A stretch of 64,000 bases of DNA. It comes from Serratia sp. FDAARGOS_506. GTDB lineage: Bacteria > Pseudomonadota > Gammaproteobacteria > Enterobacterales > Enterobacteriaceae. Shown in pieces: positions 55,621 through 64,000 of this stretch (positions within the stretch are counted from its first letter, which is position 1; every line of letters begins with the position of its first letter). Under the pieces are notes generated by a model. It searched no databases. It was not told where the DNA came from and saw nothing but the letters and a program-made list of their open reading frames with translations. The position numbers and the translations under genes were made by a program. The stretch covers positions 1,116,001-1,180,000 of the forward strand of contig NZ_CP033831.1 of the NCBI RefSeq assembly GCF_003812745.1, given 5' to 3'.

Positions 55621-56634
55621 TTATTTTTTAAGATCTTGCTGTACCTGATGTACAGGTCGGACCCATGGTTTTTTCGCCTGCACATCCGCCGGCAACGTAG
55701 CGATGGCACGCTTCGCTTCAGCAGAAGATGCGTAGTTGCCGCTTACCAGCACATACCACGGCTTGCCGTCACGCTTGGTGGCGTACACCAGGTAGTTCTG
55801 CAGCTTCTGCTGTTTGGCGTAGGCGTTCAGCGTATCGGAACGCGAAGCGCTGCTCAGTTGCAGCGTGTAATGGCTGCCCGGCGCAGACTGCAGCGAACTG
55901 CCGCTGCTGCTGACCGCCCCCGCTTTCGCGGTGGAGGACGACTTGGCCGGCGGCGTATACACCGTGGTCGGTGATTTATGCTGCGTTGCGGTCGGTTTGG
56001 TGGCGGCAGTTTTCGCCGGCGTTTTATGCTGTTGCTGCGCAGTGCCTTGCACAGGGCGCGTCGCCTCACGCGCCGCTGCGCCACTCATCACCGTCGCCGG
56101 TGCGGTCGGCAGCGTCGAGGCTGCGCCGGTCATGCCCTGGGTCGCGGCATCCACTTGCCCCTGCTGCTGCGACAGCGCATCCGCCATGTTGCCAGGCAGA
56201 TCGACGCGCTGCTGCGCACCGCCCTGCTGGGGCTGAGTTTGCGCTTCGGTCGGCGTGCCGGAGATCGGCGGAACGCTGACGTTCTGCGGTTGCTGCGGCT
56301 GAGTCGCGCTCACGCCGTTGTTATCGTGGGTATCCGTCGTGCCGCCCGGCACGCCGTTGTTGGCGGTGGTCAGCGACGAAGAGCCGGACAGGTTGATGTC
56401 GCGAGCCGCGCCGTTTTGCGCGCCGCTATCCTGAGCCGCCTCATGCTTGGTCGGCGCCTTCAAGGCGGAACCGATACCGATAATCAGCAGCAACAGCACC
56501 AAAATGCCGATGCCAATCATCAAATGCTGGCGCGAAACGGCGAAGCGCGGCGCGGCGGCCGGCTTGCGCGAACGCGTAGGACGACGATCGCTGCTATCAG
56601 GTCTGAGATCGTCTTCCGGTTTAAACTCGTCCAT
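55621..56634 (-). CDS. damX: Cell division protein DamX, short cytoplasmic domain
   Basis: 337 residues from MDEFKPEDDLRPDSSDRRP (E. coli 428 from memory). One membrane helix at about 39-57, a long periplasmic linker rich in P, Q, T and A, and a C-terminal SPOR domain (APGSHYTLQLSSASRSDTLNAYAKQQ, WYVLVSGNYASSAEAKRAI) that binds denuded septal peptidoglycan. The cytoplasmic part is only about 38 residues; the acidic stretch found in E. coli between the start and the helix is missing. Confidence 0.93.
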   Translation of the reverse strand: MDEFKPEDDLRPDSSDRRPTRSRKPAAAPRFAVSRQHLMIGIGILVLLLLIIGIGSALKAPTKHEAAQDSGAQNGAARDINLSGSSSLTTANNGVPGGTTDTHDNNGVSATQPQQPQNVSVPPISGTPTEAQTQPQQGGAQQRVDLPGNMADALSQQQGQVDAATQGMTGAASTLPTAPATVMSGAAAREATRPVQGTAQQQHKTPAKTAATKPTATQHKSPTTVYTPPAKSSSTAKAGAVSSSGSSLQSAPGSHYTLQLSSASRSDTLNAYAKQQKLQNYLVYATKRDGKPWYVLVSGNYASSAEAKRAIATLPADVQAKKPWVRPVHQVQQDLKK

Positions 56635-56790
56635 CTGAAACCCTCCAACTAGAGGCAAAAGCCCACCACCGTAGACCTACCGTGGCACGGGCAGATTAAC
56701 CCGATGATGGCAAAGCGACACCCGTCGTGCTCTGCTCACTGTATTAATATAGATGCAAATGGCGGCTAAGCCACTGTTACTTAGTCCGAT

Positions 56791-57891
56791 TTAATTACGC
56801 TTCTGCTCAGGCAGGCAGGCGGCGATCGACGCCAACACCAGCTCATGCCCTACGCCGCCGCGCACTTCCGCCGCACCGATCGCGGTCGGCAGCACCAGAC
56901 GCAGTTCACCCGCCAGCACTTTCTTGTCGCGCAGCATGTGCGGCAGATAGGACTCCGGCGCCATTTCCTGCGGCCCGCAAACCGGCAACCCGGCGCGCAG
57001 CAGCAGCGTTTTGATGCGTTCGATATCTTCAACGGAGAACTGGCCAAGACAGTGTGCGGTTTCCGCCGCCATCACCATGCCCGCAGCCACCGCTTCGCCG
57101 TGCAACCATACGCCATAGCCCATTTCGGCTTCGATGGCATGGCCGTAAGTATGGCCCAGATTCAGCAAGGCGCGCAGACCGCTTTCGCGTTCGTCGGCGG
57201 CCACAACCTCGGCCTTCAGCTCACAGCAGCGGCGGATGCAGTAGGCCAACGCCTGCATATCCAGCGCCATCAGCGCATCGATGTTGTTTTCCAACCAGAC
57301 GAAGAACTCGCGATCGAGAATGATCCCGTATTTGATGACTTCAGCCAGGCCGGAAGAGAGTTCACGCGTCGGCAACGTTTTCAGGCAATCCAGATCAACC
57401 ACCACCGAAGCGGGTTGATAGAAAGCGCCGATCATGTTTTTGCCGAGCGGGTGGTTGACGGCAGTCTTGCCGCCCACGGAAGAATCCACCTGCGACAACA
57501 GCGTGGTGGGAACTTGAATGAAGCGCACGCCGCGTTGATAGCATGCGGCGGCGAAGCCGGTCAGATCGCCGACAACGCCGCCACCGAGCGCGATCAGCGT
57601 CGTGTCGCGCCCGTGCGGTTTTTCGAGCAGCGCCGAAAACACCTGCTCCAACACCGCCAGAGATTTGTACTGTTCCCCATCGGGAAGGATCACCTGATCC
57701 ACCACAACGCCGCCCTGCTCCAACACCTGTCGGACACGCTCCAGATAGAGCGGCGCCAGAGTCTGGTTGGTGACCAACATCGCTTGCTCACCTGCCTTCA
57801 ACGGCATAAAAGAAGCCGGATCGTTAAACAATCCGGCGGCGATGGTAATCGGGTAGCTGCGCTCCCCAAGCGTTACAGTAATTCTCTCCAT
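56791..57891 (-). CDS. aroB: 3-Dehydroquinate synthase
   Basis: 366 residues from [26 protein letters not shown]-binding [19 protein letters not shown]; metal ligands in [20 protein letters not shown] and [10 protein letters not shown]. Second step of the shikimate pathway, DAHP to 3-dehydroquinate. It follows aroK with a 106-base gap, as in E. coli. Confidence 0.97.
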   Translation of the reverse strand: MERITVTLGERSYPITIAAGLFNDPASFMPLKAGEQAMLVTNQTLAPLYLERVRQVLEQGGVVVDQVILPDGEQYKSLAVLEQVFSALLEKPHGRDTTLIALGGGVVGDLTGFAAACYQRGVRFIQVPTTLLSQVDSSVGGKTAVNHPLGKNMIGAFYQPASVVVDLDCLKTLPTRELSSGLAEVIKYGIILDREFFVWLENNIDALMALDMQALAYCIRRCCELKAEVVAADERESGLRALLNLGHTYGHAIEAEMGYGVWLHGEAVAAGMVMAAETAHCLGQFSVEDIERIKTLLLRAGLPVCGPQEMAPESYLPHMLRDKKVLAGELRLVLPTAIGAAEVRGGVGHELVLASIAACLPEQKRN

Positions 57892-57997
57892 GTCGCGCTC
57901 AGTTCTCTGTATGGTGCGGCGGTGGTTGATCCCCGCAGCGGCGGGGAACACAAATCAGTTTTTCGCATTAGCCGACGGCAAACGCGAAAAGCGGCAA

Positions 57998-58519
57998 TCA
58001 GTTGCTTTCCAGCATGTTGATGATCTGGTTGGCAACCACTTTAGCGCTCTGATCGTCGGTGCGGATGGTGACATCGGCAATCTCTTCATACAACGGATTG
58101 CGCTCTTTCGCCAAGGCTTCCAGCACTTCACGCGGCGGAGAGTCGACCTGCAGCAGCGGGCGTTTTTTATCACGCTGGGTGCGAGCCAGCTGCTTCTCGA
58201 TCGTGGTTTCCAGATAGACCACCACGCCGCGTGCGGACAGACGGTTGCGCGTTTCGCGCGACTTCACCGAACCACCGCCGGTCGCCAACACAATCCCTTG
58301 TTTTTCCGTCAGTTCATTAATGACTTTTTCTTCACGATCGCGGAAACCTTCTTCCCCTTCCACGTCGAATACCCAGCCCACGTCAGCTCCGGTACGTCGC
58401 TCAATTTCTTGATCGGAGTCGAAGAACTCCATATTGAGTTGCTGAGCTAACTGACGGCCAATAGTGCTTTTGCCGGCACCCATAGGCCCAACCAGAAAGA
58501 TATTGCGTTTCTCTGCCAT
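57998..58519 (-). CDS. aroK: Shikimate kinase I
   Basis: 173 residues (E. coli 173) starting [25 protein letters not shown]. Walker [10 protein letters not shown] at 11-19, shikimate-binding [11 protein letters not shown] and [11 protein letters not shown], lid region around [10 protein letters not shown]. It phosphorylates shikimate. First gene of the superoperon down to trpS; the promoter candidate is at 58632-58661. Confidence 0.97.
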   Translation of the reverse strand: MAEKRNIFLVGPMGAGKSTIGRQLAQQLNMEFFDSDQEIERRTGADVGWVFDVEGEEGFRDREEKVINELTEKQGIVLATGGGSVKSRETRNRLSARGVVVYLETTIEKQLARTQRDKKRPLLQVDSPPREVLEALAKERNPLYEEIADVTIRTDDQSAKVVANQIINMLESN

Positions 58520-58556
58520 GTTTTTCGGTATTACTAAGACAATTCGTTAATGTTAA

Positions 58557-58661
58557 CCCGCCCCGCCAATCAAATCAGCGGCGGGACCTAAACTGAAACC
58601 TCATGAGCGATAGTGCGAGATCAGACGAAAAATTATCTCAACACTCTTGGTAGTTTGGCAA
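58557..58661 (-). promoter_or_regulatory. aroK promoter region and leader stem-loop
   Basis: Minus strand TTGCCA (58661-58656), 18 bases, GATAAT (58637-58632); predicted start near 58625. The leader to aroK is about 105 bases and contains a stem-loop of CCCGCC (58580-58585) and GGCGGG (58557-58562) arms. There is no T-run after it. The wider 58520-58868 spacer contains the aroK promoter and the small open frame listed separately. Confidence 0.5.
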
Positions 58662-58814
58662 CCGAATAAATCGCAATCCACGCCGCGGGAGGGAAACCAT
58701 ATGTTTTTAACGGCGTCTTGGCGCTAACAAAAAACCTCGGTGCTCAATTCGGTAACCCTTGTAAGCTAAATCGGCCGCAGCGTCAAACGCAGATCCCCCC
58801 AAGGAGATAAAAAA

Positions 58815-58958
58815 GTGTATCTGCTCATCAACTTTAGGAGATTTGCCGCCTGGCTGACAGGCAGCCGCTTAACCCTTAATCAGGGTCGGCGTAATGAAGA
58901 TCACCAGCTCGCGTTTTTTTTGTTGTGTGCCGCTTTGTCGGAACAAGCCCCCCAATAA
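58815..58958 (+). CDS. Possible 47-residue small protein, antisense to the hofQ end
   Basis: GTG at 58815 follows AAGGAG with eight bases between, a strong ribosome binding site. The frame has 47 codons and ends TAA at 58958: VYLLINFRRFAAWLTGSR, then a polar part and a hydrophobic LAFFLLCAALSEQAPQ. From 58869 on it is antisense to hofQ. No family is recognised. The site may be chance, since no promoter is clear and the second half is constrained by hofQ on the other strand. Confidence 0.25.
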   Translation: MYLLINFRRFAAWLTGSRLTLNQGRRNEDHQLAFFLLCAALSEQAPQ

Positions 58959-60113
58959 CGGCGCATCTCCCAATCCCGGCACCTTGTCCGCCGTCTTGCC
59001 GCTGTGCCGTTGAAAAATACCGCCGAGCACCAGGGTTTCGCCGTTTTTCACCGTGATCTGCGTTTTAATTTCCTGTTTATCGATGGTCAGGGCTTCTCCC
59101 GCGCCCCGGCTGATGGCGCGTCCCGGCATATTTTGGCTGATGTGCAGCGTCAGCGTGATGCGCCCATCCGGCAGCACCTTCGGCGTCACCTCCATGCCAA
59201 GCACCGCCTCTTTAAACTCGATGGCGGTCGCACCGCTGGCGCCGCTTGACACTTCGTAGGGGATCTCCGTTCCTTGCTTGATGCTGGCGGTTTGCAGGTG
59301 CGCCGTCAGCAGGCGCGGGCTGGCGATGATCTCCACCTGATTCTCCTGCTCCAGCGCCGTCAGCTCGAGGCTCAGCAAGCGCCCGCTGATGCGCGCCAGG
59401 TGGAAACCGGCATTCACCGCGCTGCGCTCCAGCGGCAGGTTAACGCCGAGATTGCCTGGCCGCAGCGGCTGTGCCGGCCTGTCGTCGGGCGCCAATCCCC
59501 AACGCACGCCAAGTTCGCGCAGGCTTTCGCTGTTGATGGTCACGATATGCGCCGCCAGCTGCACCTGCGCCAGCGGCGCGTCCATTTCCGTTACCCGCTT
59601 TTTCAACTGCGCCAGGATCGGCGCGGTATCACGCAGCAGCAGCGCATTGGTGCGCTTATCCGCCAGCACGCTGCCCCGCTCGCTGAGCAAAGCACCGCGT
59701 TGGGCATTGAGGCTTTCGGCAATCTCCGCCGCATCGCCGTTCTGTAACGTCAGGGTCAGGCTGTGCAGCGGTTGCCGCTGCGCCAGCGCCTCCCGCTGCT
59801 GCCTTTTTTCCTGCGCGTTCGGCTCCGGCGAGATCAGCATCACGTTACCCTCCCGTGTCATCGCCAGGTTACCCATGCGCAGGGTCAGCGCCAGCGCCTG
59901 AGGCCAGGGCACATTCTCCAGCCGCAGCGTCAGGTTTCCGCTCACGCCGGGCGCGGCGATCAGGTTCATCTGCCGATAATCCGCCAGCGCCTGCAGGATG
60001 ACCGTGACCGGCGCATCTTGAAACTCCAGCGAAATAACCTGTTTATCCTGCGCCAGCGCGGCGCCGAGCGCCAGACACCACAGCGCCACGCCCAGTCCGG
60101 TGCGTCCTTTCAT
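58869..60113 (-). CDS. hofQ: Secretin-type protein HofQ
   Basis: 414 residues starting MKGRTGLGVALWCLALGAALAQDKQ with a signal peptide ending near ALA/Q. Secretin_N and STN-like region (ISLEFQDAPVTVILQALADYRQMNL), short N domains and the C-terminal secretin domain (GTEIPYEVSSGASGATAIEFKEAVLGMEVTPKVLPDGRITL, GETLVLGGIFQ). Secretin homologs of HofQ (ComE in Haemophilus) form the outer-membrane pore for DNA uptake; in E. coli hof genes allow use of DNA as nutrient. Last gene of hofMNOPQ. Confidence 0.9.
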   Translation of the reverse strand: MKGRTGLGVALWCLALGAALAQDKQVISLEFQDAPVTVILQALADYRQMNLIAAPGVSGNLTLRLENVPWPQALALTLRMGNLAMTREGNVMLISPEPNAQEKRQQREALAQRQPLHSLTLTLQNGDAAEIAESLNAQRGALLSERGSVLADKRTNALLLRDTAPILAQLKKRVTEMDAPLAQVQLAAHIVTINSESLRELGVRWGLAPDDRPAQPLRPGNLGVNLPLERSAVNAGFHLARISGRLLSLELTALEQENQVEIIASPRLLTAHLQTASIKQGTEIPYEVSSGASGATAIEFKEAVLGMEVTPKVLPDGRITLTLHISQNMPGRAISRGAGEALTIDKQEIKTQITVKNGETLVLGGIFQRHSGKTADKVPGLGDAPLLGGLFRQSGTQQKKRELVIFITPTLIKG

Positions 60114-60469
60114 GGTTTGCCATCCTTATCGTCCATCATCAGCAATACGTCGCCCTGGCTCGCCGGGCAATCTGGCTCGGTCGTCAGCGCCGTTAACGTC
60201 AGGCTGCGCGCCTGCACCTGCGTCACCAGCCAGCGCTCGGCCAGCACCCGCTGCTGAGGTCGCAGGCGTAGCCATTGCCCCGCTGGCGTCATCACCCAGC
60301 CATAACGTAACGGCGCTTGCCCGATGACACCTTTCAGGCGCCAGCCTGACGGCGATACCTCCAGCTGGGCACAAGCAGACTGCGGAGGTGGCGAAAACGG
60401 GTCGCGCGGTTCCGCGTATAACGCCCACGGCCATAGCAGCCACCACCAGCGGCCGGATCTTTTACTCAT
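60110..60469 (-). CDS. hofP: HofP, PilP-like DNA-utilisation protein
   Basis: 119 residues from MSKRSGRWWWLLWPWALYA, with a short hydrophobic N terminus that may be a signal. Then a region with FSPPPQSACAQLEVSPSGWRLKGVIG, resembling the PilP-like domain that links the inner-membrane PilMNO to the secretin. ATGA overlap with hofQ; overlaps hofO by eight bases. Similarity is weak, so the name rests mainly on gene order. Confidence 0.75.
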   Translation of the reverse strand: MSKRSGRWWWLLWPWALYAEPRDPFSPPPQSACAQLEVSPSGWRLKGVIGQAPLRYGWVMTPAGQWLRLRPQQRVLAERWLVTQVQARSLTLTALTTEPDCPASQGDVLLMMDDKDGKP

Positions 60470-60956
60470 CGGCTTGCTCCTCGGAGGCATCCTGCAACAC
60501 CAAGCGCGCCGCCATGCCCTGCGGCGGCGTCTCCACGCTCAGCTGTTCGAGGCGTAAATCGGCAGGCAACGCCCCCAGCAACGCCAGCAAACCGGCATAA
60601 TCAATGCGCAAGCTCAGCGTTTGTCGCGGCGGTTTTTCCTGCCGTTGCCAGCGTAACAAGGCGCCTCCCGCACGTTGCAGCACGCTCGCCAGATCGCCGG
60701 TGGCGGTCGTGCCGATCGGCGTCGGCGGTATAAGGGTTTCCGGCACTTCGTCCAGTTGGCGCTGCACCATGGCGATCTGTTGCAGCAGGCGCTGTTGCCG
60801 CTCCGTCGCGCTTTCCCGCTGCCGCCATTCGTCTTGCAGCAGCCAGCCGCCGCCCAACAGTGCCAACATACCGATGCCCAACCATTGCGCCGCCAGTAAT
60901 CGCCAACCCGGCAAGTCCAGCCAGAAGCGCAGCCCGGATGACAAACGGCTATCCAT
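60462..60956 (-). CDS. hofO: HofO, PilO-like protein
   Basis: 164 residues from MDSRLSSGLRFWLDLPGWRLLAAQWLGIGMLALLGGGWLL. One membrane helix near residues 20-42, then a coiled coil (ESATERQQRLLQQIAMVQRQLDEV) and a small periplasmic domain (LRIDYAGLLALLGALPADLRLEQLSVE), as in PilO. Between hofN and hofP with overlaps on both sides. Confidence 0.78.
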   Translation of the reverse strand: MDSRLSSGLRFWLDLPGWRLLAAQWLGIGMLALLGGGWLLQDEWRQRESATERQQRLLQQIAMVQRQLDEVPETLIPPTPIGTTATGDLASVLQRAGGALLRWQRQEKPPRQTLSLRIDYAGLLALLGALPADLRLEQLSVETPPQGMAARLVLQDASEEQADE

Positions 60957-61494
60957 CGCGCCCCCATTGCAGTTGCGCCACCAGATGAAAGGTGTACAGG
61001 CCATCGTCGCGTTGCACCACCTCCGCCAAACGCAGCCGTGGCAATGTAGACATCTCCGCCAGCCTCCGTTCGAACTGCGTGATGGCCGCAGGAGTACGGC
61101 TCAACCCACGCAGCCGCAGGCCGTTCGCCATATCGCTTTCCAACGCCGTGAGCCACAGCGGAGGCGGAACAGTGCTGGACAATCGCTGCAGCAGCTGTAA
61201 GTAACGCCGGTTATGTTGGACATTGCGCGCCTGCCGTTCGGCGCGGGCACTGTGCATCGCTTGCTGCGCCCGCTCTTGCTGCTGCCGGCGGGCGAGCGAC
61301 GTCAATGCCGTCAGCTCTTCACCCAGCATCGCCAGCCGCGCCTGCCGCTGCGTCTGTTGATGACGCAACTGGCCGGCAACCAGTAACAGCGCCAGCAACA
61401 GTACCGTTACCTGCAACAGCAGCACGCCCAACCAAAAATAGCCGCGCCGCCGATCGCGGCGCTGGCGCCAAGGCAGAAAGTTGACCTGATACAT
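60949..61494 (-). CDS. hofN: HofN, PilN-like protein
   Basis: 181 residues from MYQVNFLPWRQRRDRRRGYFWLGVLLLQVTVLLLALLL. The N-terminal INFLPW-like motif is the one PilN uses to bind PilM; then a membrane helix, a coiled coil and a small fold (LWLTALESDMANGLRLRGLSRTPAAI). Its start overlaps the hofM stop (TGATG). Confidence 0.82.
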   Translation of the reverse strand: MYQVNFLPWRQRRDRRRGYFWLGVLLLQVTVLLLALLLVAGQLRHQQTQRQARLAMLGEELTALTSLARRQQQERAQQAMHSARAERQARNVQHNRRYLQLLQRLSSTVPPPLWLTALESDMANGLRLRGLSRTPAAITQFERRLAEMSTLPRLRLAEVVQRDDGLYTFHLVAQLQWGRDG

Positions 61495-62327
61495 CAGCGA
61501 TCCTCCTCGCGCAGCGCCAGACCTCCGGCCAACGCGAACGCCGAGGGATGCACAGGCAACGGCGGACGCAACTGCGTGAAGGCGCTGAGCGGCGACCAGG
61601 CAAGGCAACCGGCGGGCAAGTCTCCCGCCAGCACGCTGCCGGCATAGACCGGCCGATCGTCACCCGCTGGCGTCAGGGCTTGCAGCGCCAGCCGCGCCTG
61701 CGCACCATCATCGCCAGGAACCAGACCAAAGGCGAACGCGCCGTCGGCCGGCGCCACCCAAAGCCATTCCCGGTCGAGACGATGTATCAGCCCCGCGGCG
61801 AGCGGCACGCCCGCCGCCGTCGCCATCACCCGCAGCGCGCAAGGGGTGATATCGACCGCTTGTGGGTACAGGCCTGCCTGACGTAAACAATGCAGCCACT
61901 GCTGCAGCTCCTGCCGCCGCGCGGCGGTCAACAGCAGCGCCGCCTCATCCGCCGGTGCGGCGCGATAGTCAAGCGCCAGCGTCTGGCCGTCGAGCGGAAA
62001 CTGTTTCAAGCCATGGCCACTGATATAGTCGCTGCGTTCCGGCTCGCGCAGCCGCGCATCCGGCTGCGCAATGCGCTGCTGCAACACGCGCTGCGCCGGC
62101 AGCGCAATGCGTAAGGAAATATGTCGCGGCAATTGGACGCGCCATTGCCGCAGCGCCCGGATCAAGAATTCGGAAGGTTCCAAACAGCCGTCGCGTAAAA
62201 CGGCCTGCGGCAGCGCCTGCTGCCACCAGTGCCGCAGCTGCCAGCCGTTGCGGCGACGTTGGGCCGCCACCGCCCGCACGCAGTCGATTTGTATATCCAG
62301 CCCCACCTGCCATGCTTGAGGGAACAT
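61494..62327 (-). CDS. hofM: HofM, PilM-like actin-fold protein
   Basis: 277 residues from ATG at 62327 (GGAGG ten bases before); a TTG three codons earlier is too close to the ribosome binding site. PilM-type ATPase fold: WQVGLDIQIDCVRAV at the N terminus, VDITPCALRVMATAAG in the middle. It would anchor the PilMNO-like complex at the cytoplasmic face. First gene of hofMNOPQ, divergent from mrcA. Confidence 0.85.
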   Translation of the reverse strand: MFPQAWQVGLDIQIDCVRAVAAQRRRNGWQLRHWWQQALPQAVLRDGCLEPSEFLIRALRQWRVQLPRHISLRIALPAQRVLQQRIAQPDARLREPERSDYISGHGLKQFPLDGQTLALDYRAAPADEAALLLTAARRQELQQWLHCLRQAGLYPQAVDITPCALRVMATAAGVPLAAGLIHRLDREWLWVAPADGAFAFGLVPGDDGAQARLALQALTPAGDDRPVYAGSVLAGDLPAGCLAWSPLSAFTQLRPPLPVHPSAFALAGGLALREEDR

Positions 62328-62448
62328 GTTTCGCAAGCCTCCATAACATCCGATGATAAAAGAACATATCCATGTCGCAGGCTTGCCTTTATACTACCGC
62401 GCGGTTGTTTATAAACTGCCCAAATGACTTAGAAATGGGAAATCTCAG

Positions 62449-64000
62449 GTGAAGTTCGTAAAGTATTTACTAATCCTTGCAGTATGTTGCATCGTGCTGG
62501 GAGCAGCCTCGATTTTCGGCTTGTACAAATATGTCGAGCCGCAGCTGCCCGACGTCGCAACGCTGAAAGACGTGCGGCTGCAAATACCGATGCAGGTTTA
62601 CAGCGCCGATGGCGAACTGATCGCCCAGTACGGCGAGAAGCGCCGCATTCCGCTGAAACTGGATCAAATTCCGCCGGTGATGGTGCACGCATTCATCGCC
62701 ACCGAAGACAGCCGCTTCTATGATCACCACGGCGTCGATCCGGTCGGTATCTTCCGCGCCGCCTCCATCGCGTTGGTCTCCGGCCACGCTTCGCAGGGGG
62801 CCAGTACCATTACCCAACAGCTGGCGCGTAACTTCTTCTTAAGCCCGGAACGCACCTTGATGCGTAAAATCAAGGAAGCCTTCCTGGCGGTGCGCATCGA
62901 GCAGATGCTCACCAAGGATGAAATCCTTGAGCTGTATCTGAACAAGATCTATCTGGGTTACCGCGCCTACGGCGTGGGCGCCGCCGCGCAGGTCTATTTC
63001 GGTAAAGACGTCAGCCAGCTGACTCTGAGCGAAATGGCGACCATCGCCGGCCTGCCGAAAGCGCCGTCCACCTTCAACCCGCTCTATTCGCACGATCGCG
63101 CCGTTGCCCGCCGCAACGTGGTGCTGTCGCGCATGCTGGACGAACACTACATCACGCAGGCGCAGTACGATCAGGCGCGCTCTGAAGATCTGGTCGCCAA
63201 CTACCATGCGCCGGAAATCAGCTTCTCCGCGCCGTATCTCTCCGAGATGGTGCGTCAGGAGATGATCAAGCGCTACGGTGAGAATGCCTATACCGACGGC
63301 TATAAGGTTTACACCACCGTCACCAAACGGCTGCAGCTGGCGGCGCAGGAGTCGGTACGCAACAACGTGCTGGCCTATGACATGCGCCACGGCTACCGTG
63401 GCCCGTCCAACGTGTTGTGGAAAGTTGGCGAAGCGGCCTGGGATCGCAAACAGATCGTCGATTCGCTGAAAAACCTGCCGAACTACGGCCCGCTGGCGCC
63501 GGCGGTGATCACCGCCGCCAACCCGCAGGAAGCGACGGCGATGCTGGCCGACGGCAGCAACATTGCTCTGCCGATGGCGACCATGCGCTGGGCGCGCCCA
63601 TACCGTTCGGACACTCAGCAAGGCCCAACGCCGAAACGCGTCACCGACGTGGTGCAGGCCGGCCAGCAGGTGTGGGTGCGCAAAGTGAACGAGGCCTGGT
63701 GGCTGTCGCAGGTGCCGGACGTCAACTCGGCGCTGGTCTCGATCAACCCGAACGACGGTGCGGTAAAGGCGCTGGTCGGCGGCTTCGATTTCAACCAGAG
63801 CAAGTTCAACCGCGTCACGCAGGCTCTTCGTCAGGTGGGGTCGAACATCAAACCATTCTTGTACACCGCCGCGATGGATAAAGGCCTGACGCTGGCCACT
63901 ATTCTGAATGACTTGCCGATTACCCGTTGGGATGCCGGCGCCGGCACCGACTGGCGGCCGAAGAACTCGCCGCCGACCTACGACGGCCCGATTCGCCTGC
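62449..64000 (+). CDS. mrcA: Penicillin-binding protein 1A, 3' end outside the window
   Basis: 517 codons in the window from GTG at 62449 (KFVKYLLILAVCCIVLGAASIFGLYKY), with the frame open to the end and the C terminus missing. Membrane anchor at about 5-25; the GT51 glycosyltransferase domain has catalytic E86 (ATEDSRFYDHHG), GASTITQQLARN and RIEQMLTKDEILELYLNKIYLG. The transpeptidase domain begins after about 400 with nucleophile S465 in QVGSNIKPFLY, the E. coli position. It makes and crosslinks septal and sidewall peptidoglycan. A TATACT -10 lies at 62393-62398. Divergent from hofM. Confidence 0.97.
   Translation, partial: MKFVKYLLILAVCCIVLGAASIFGLYKYVEPQLPDVATLKDVRLQIPMQVYSADGELIAQYGEKRRIPLKLDQIPPVMVHAFIATEDSRFYDHHGVDPVGIFRAASIALVSGHASQGASTITQQLARNFFLSPERTLMRKIKEAFLAVRIEQMLTKDEILELYLNKIYLGYRAYGVGAAAQVYFGKDVSQLTLSEMATIAGLPKAPSTFNPLYSHDRAVARRNVVLSRMLDEHYITQAQYDQARSEDLVANYHAPEISFSAPYLSEMVRQEMIKRYGENAYTDGYKVYTTVTKRLQLAAQESVRNNVLAYDMRHGYRGPSNVLWKVGEAAWDRKQIVDSLKNLPNYGPLAPAVITAANPQEATAMLADGSNIALPMATMRWARPYRSDTQQGPTPKRVTDVVQAGQQVWVRKVNEAWWLSQVPDVNSALVSINPNDGAVKALVGGFDFNQSKFNRVTQALRQVGSNIKPFLYTAAMDKGLTLATILNDLPITRWDAGAGTDWRPKNSPPTYDGPIRL

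Overview
The window is a chromosomal segment of an enterobacterium with G+C-rich coding sequence. Gene order and protein sequences (S10 operon, str operon, tusDCB, kefGB, crp, nirBDC-cysG, aroKB-damX-dam-rpe-gph-trpS, hofMNOPQ, mrcA) follow the Escherichia coli rpsJ-to-mrcA block. The high G+C and the extra metabolic cassettes fit Serratia or a close Yersiniaceae relative. The genus is an inference from memory, not a database result. I see no rRNA, tRNA, CRISPR array, prophage or insertion sequence.

Layout. 1-4931: S10 ribosomal operon (minus strand, cut inside rpsQ) with its leader and promoter. 5100-5847: bacterioferritin and its ferredoxin. 5979-10504: str operon (rpsL, rpsG, fusA, tufA). 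10527-12302: yheO-tusDCB. 12676-14099: fkpA and slyX. 14115-17879: a LacI regulator, an NhaC-type transporter and a MalY/PatB-type C-S lyase, which I do not recall at this locus in E. coli. 17972-21255: slyD, yheV, kefB, kefG. 21382-23295: ABC-F protein YheS. 23299-28259: tauABCD for taurine, then a PhzF-like enzyme and a LysE-like exporter, inserted between yheS and yheT. 28379-34200: yheT, yheU, prkB, yhfA, crp, yhfK. 34241-36165: argD and pabA. 36238-40323: a HerA-like ATPase and the BtsS/BtsR two-component system, at the place where E. coli has fic and yhfG. 40480-41049: ppiA. 41280-44098: a lone cellobiose-type PTS EIIA, a GH4 phospho-glycosidase and a LacI regulator behind a perfect palindromic operator. 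44290-52244: tsgA, codA (reverse strand, with its own promoter), nirB, nirD, nirC, cysG. 52295-58519: trpS, gph, rpe, dam, damX, aroB, aroK on the minus strand. 58869-62327: hofMNOPQ. 62449-64000: start of mrcA, running off the end.

The housekeeping backbone is ordinary and highly conserved. The accessory content is five cassettes placed between backbone genes: lacI-nhaC-malY, tauABCD-phzF-lysE, herA-like-btsSR, EIIA-GH4-lacI, and codA. Two of them carry their own LacI-type regulator together with a matching operator that can be read in the DNA. Sulfur scavenging is a recurring theme (taurine import and desulfonation, a C-S lyase beside an amino-acid-like transporter, Tus sulfur relay, siroheme synthase).

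Regulatory sites readable directly include the S10 leader and promoter, the str promoter, tandem ARG boxes before argD, a CpxR box before ppiA, FNR and NarL/NarP sites before nirB, and a second NarL/NarP-like palindrome placed at the matching distance from the divergent codA promoter.
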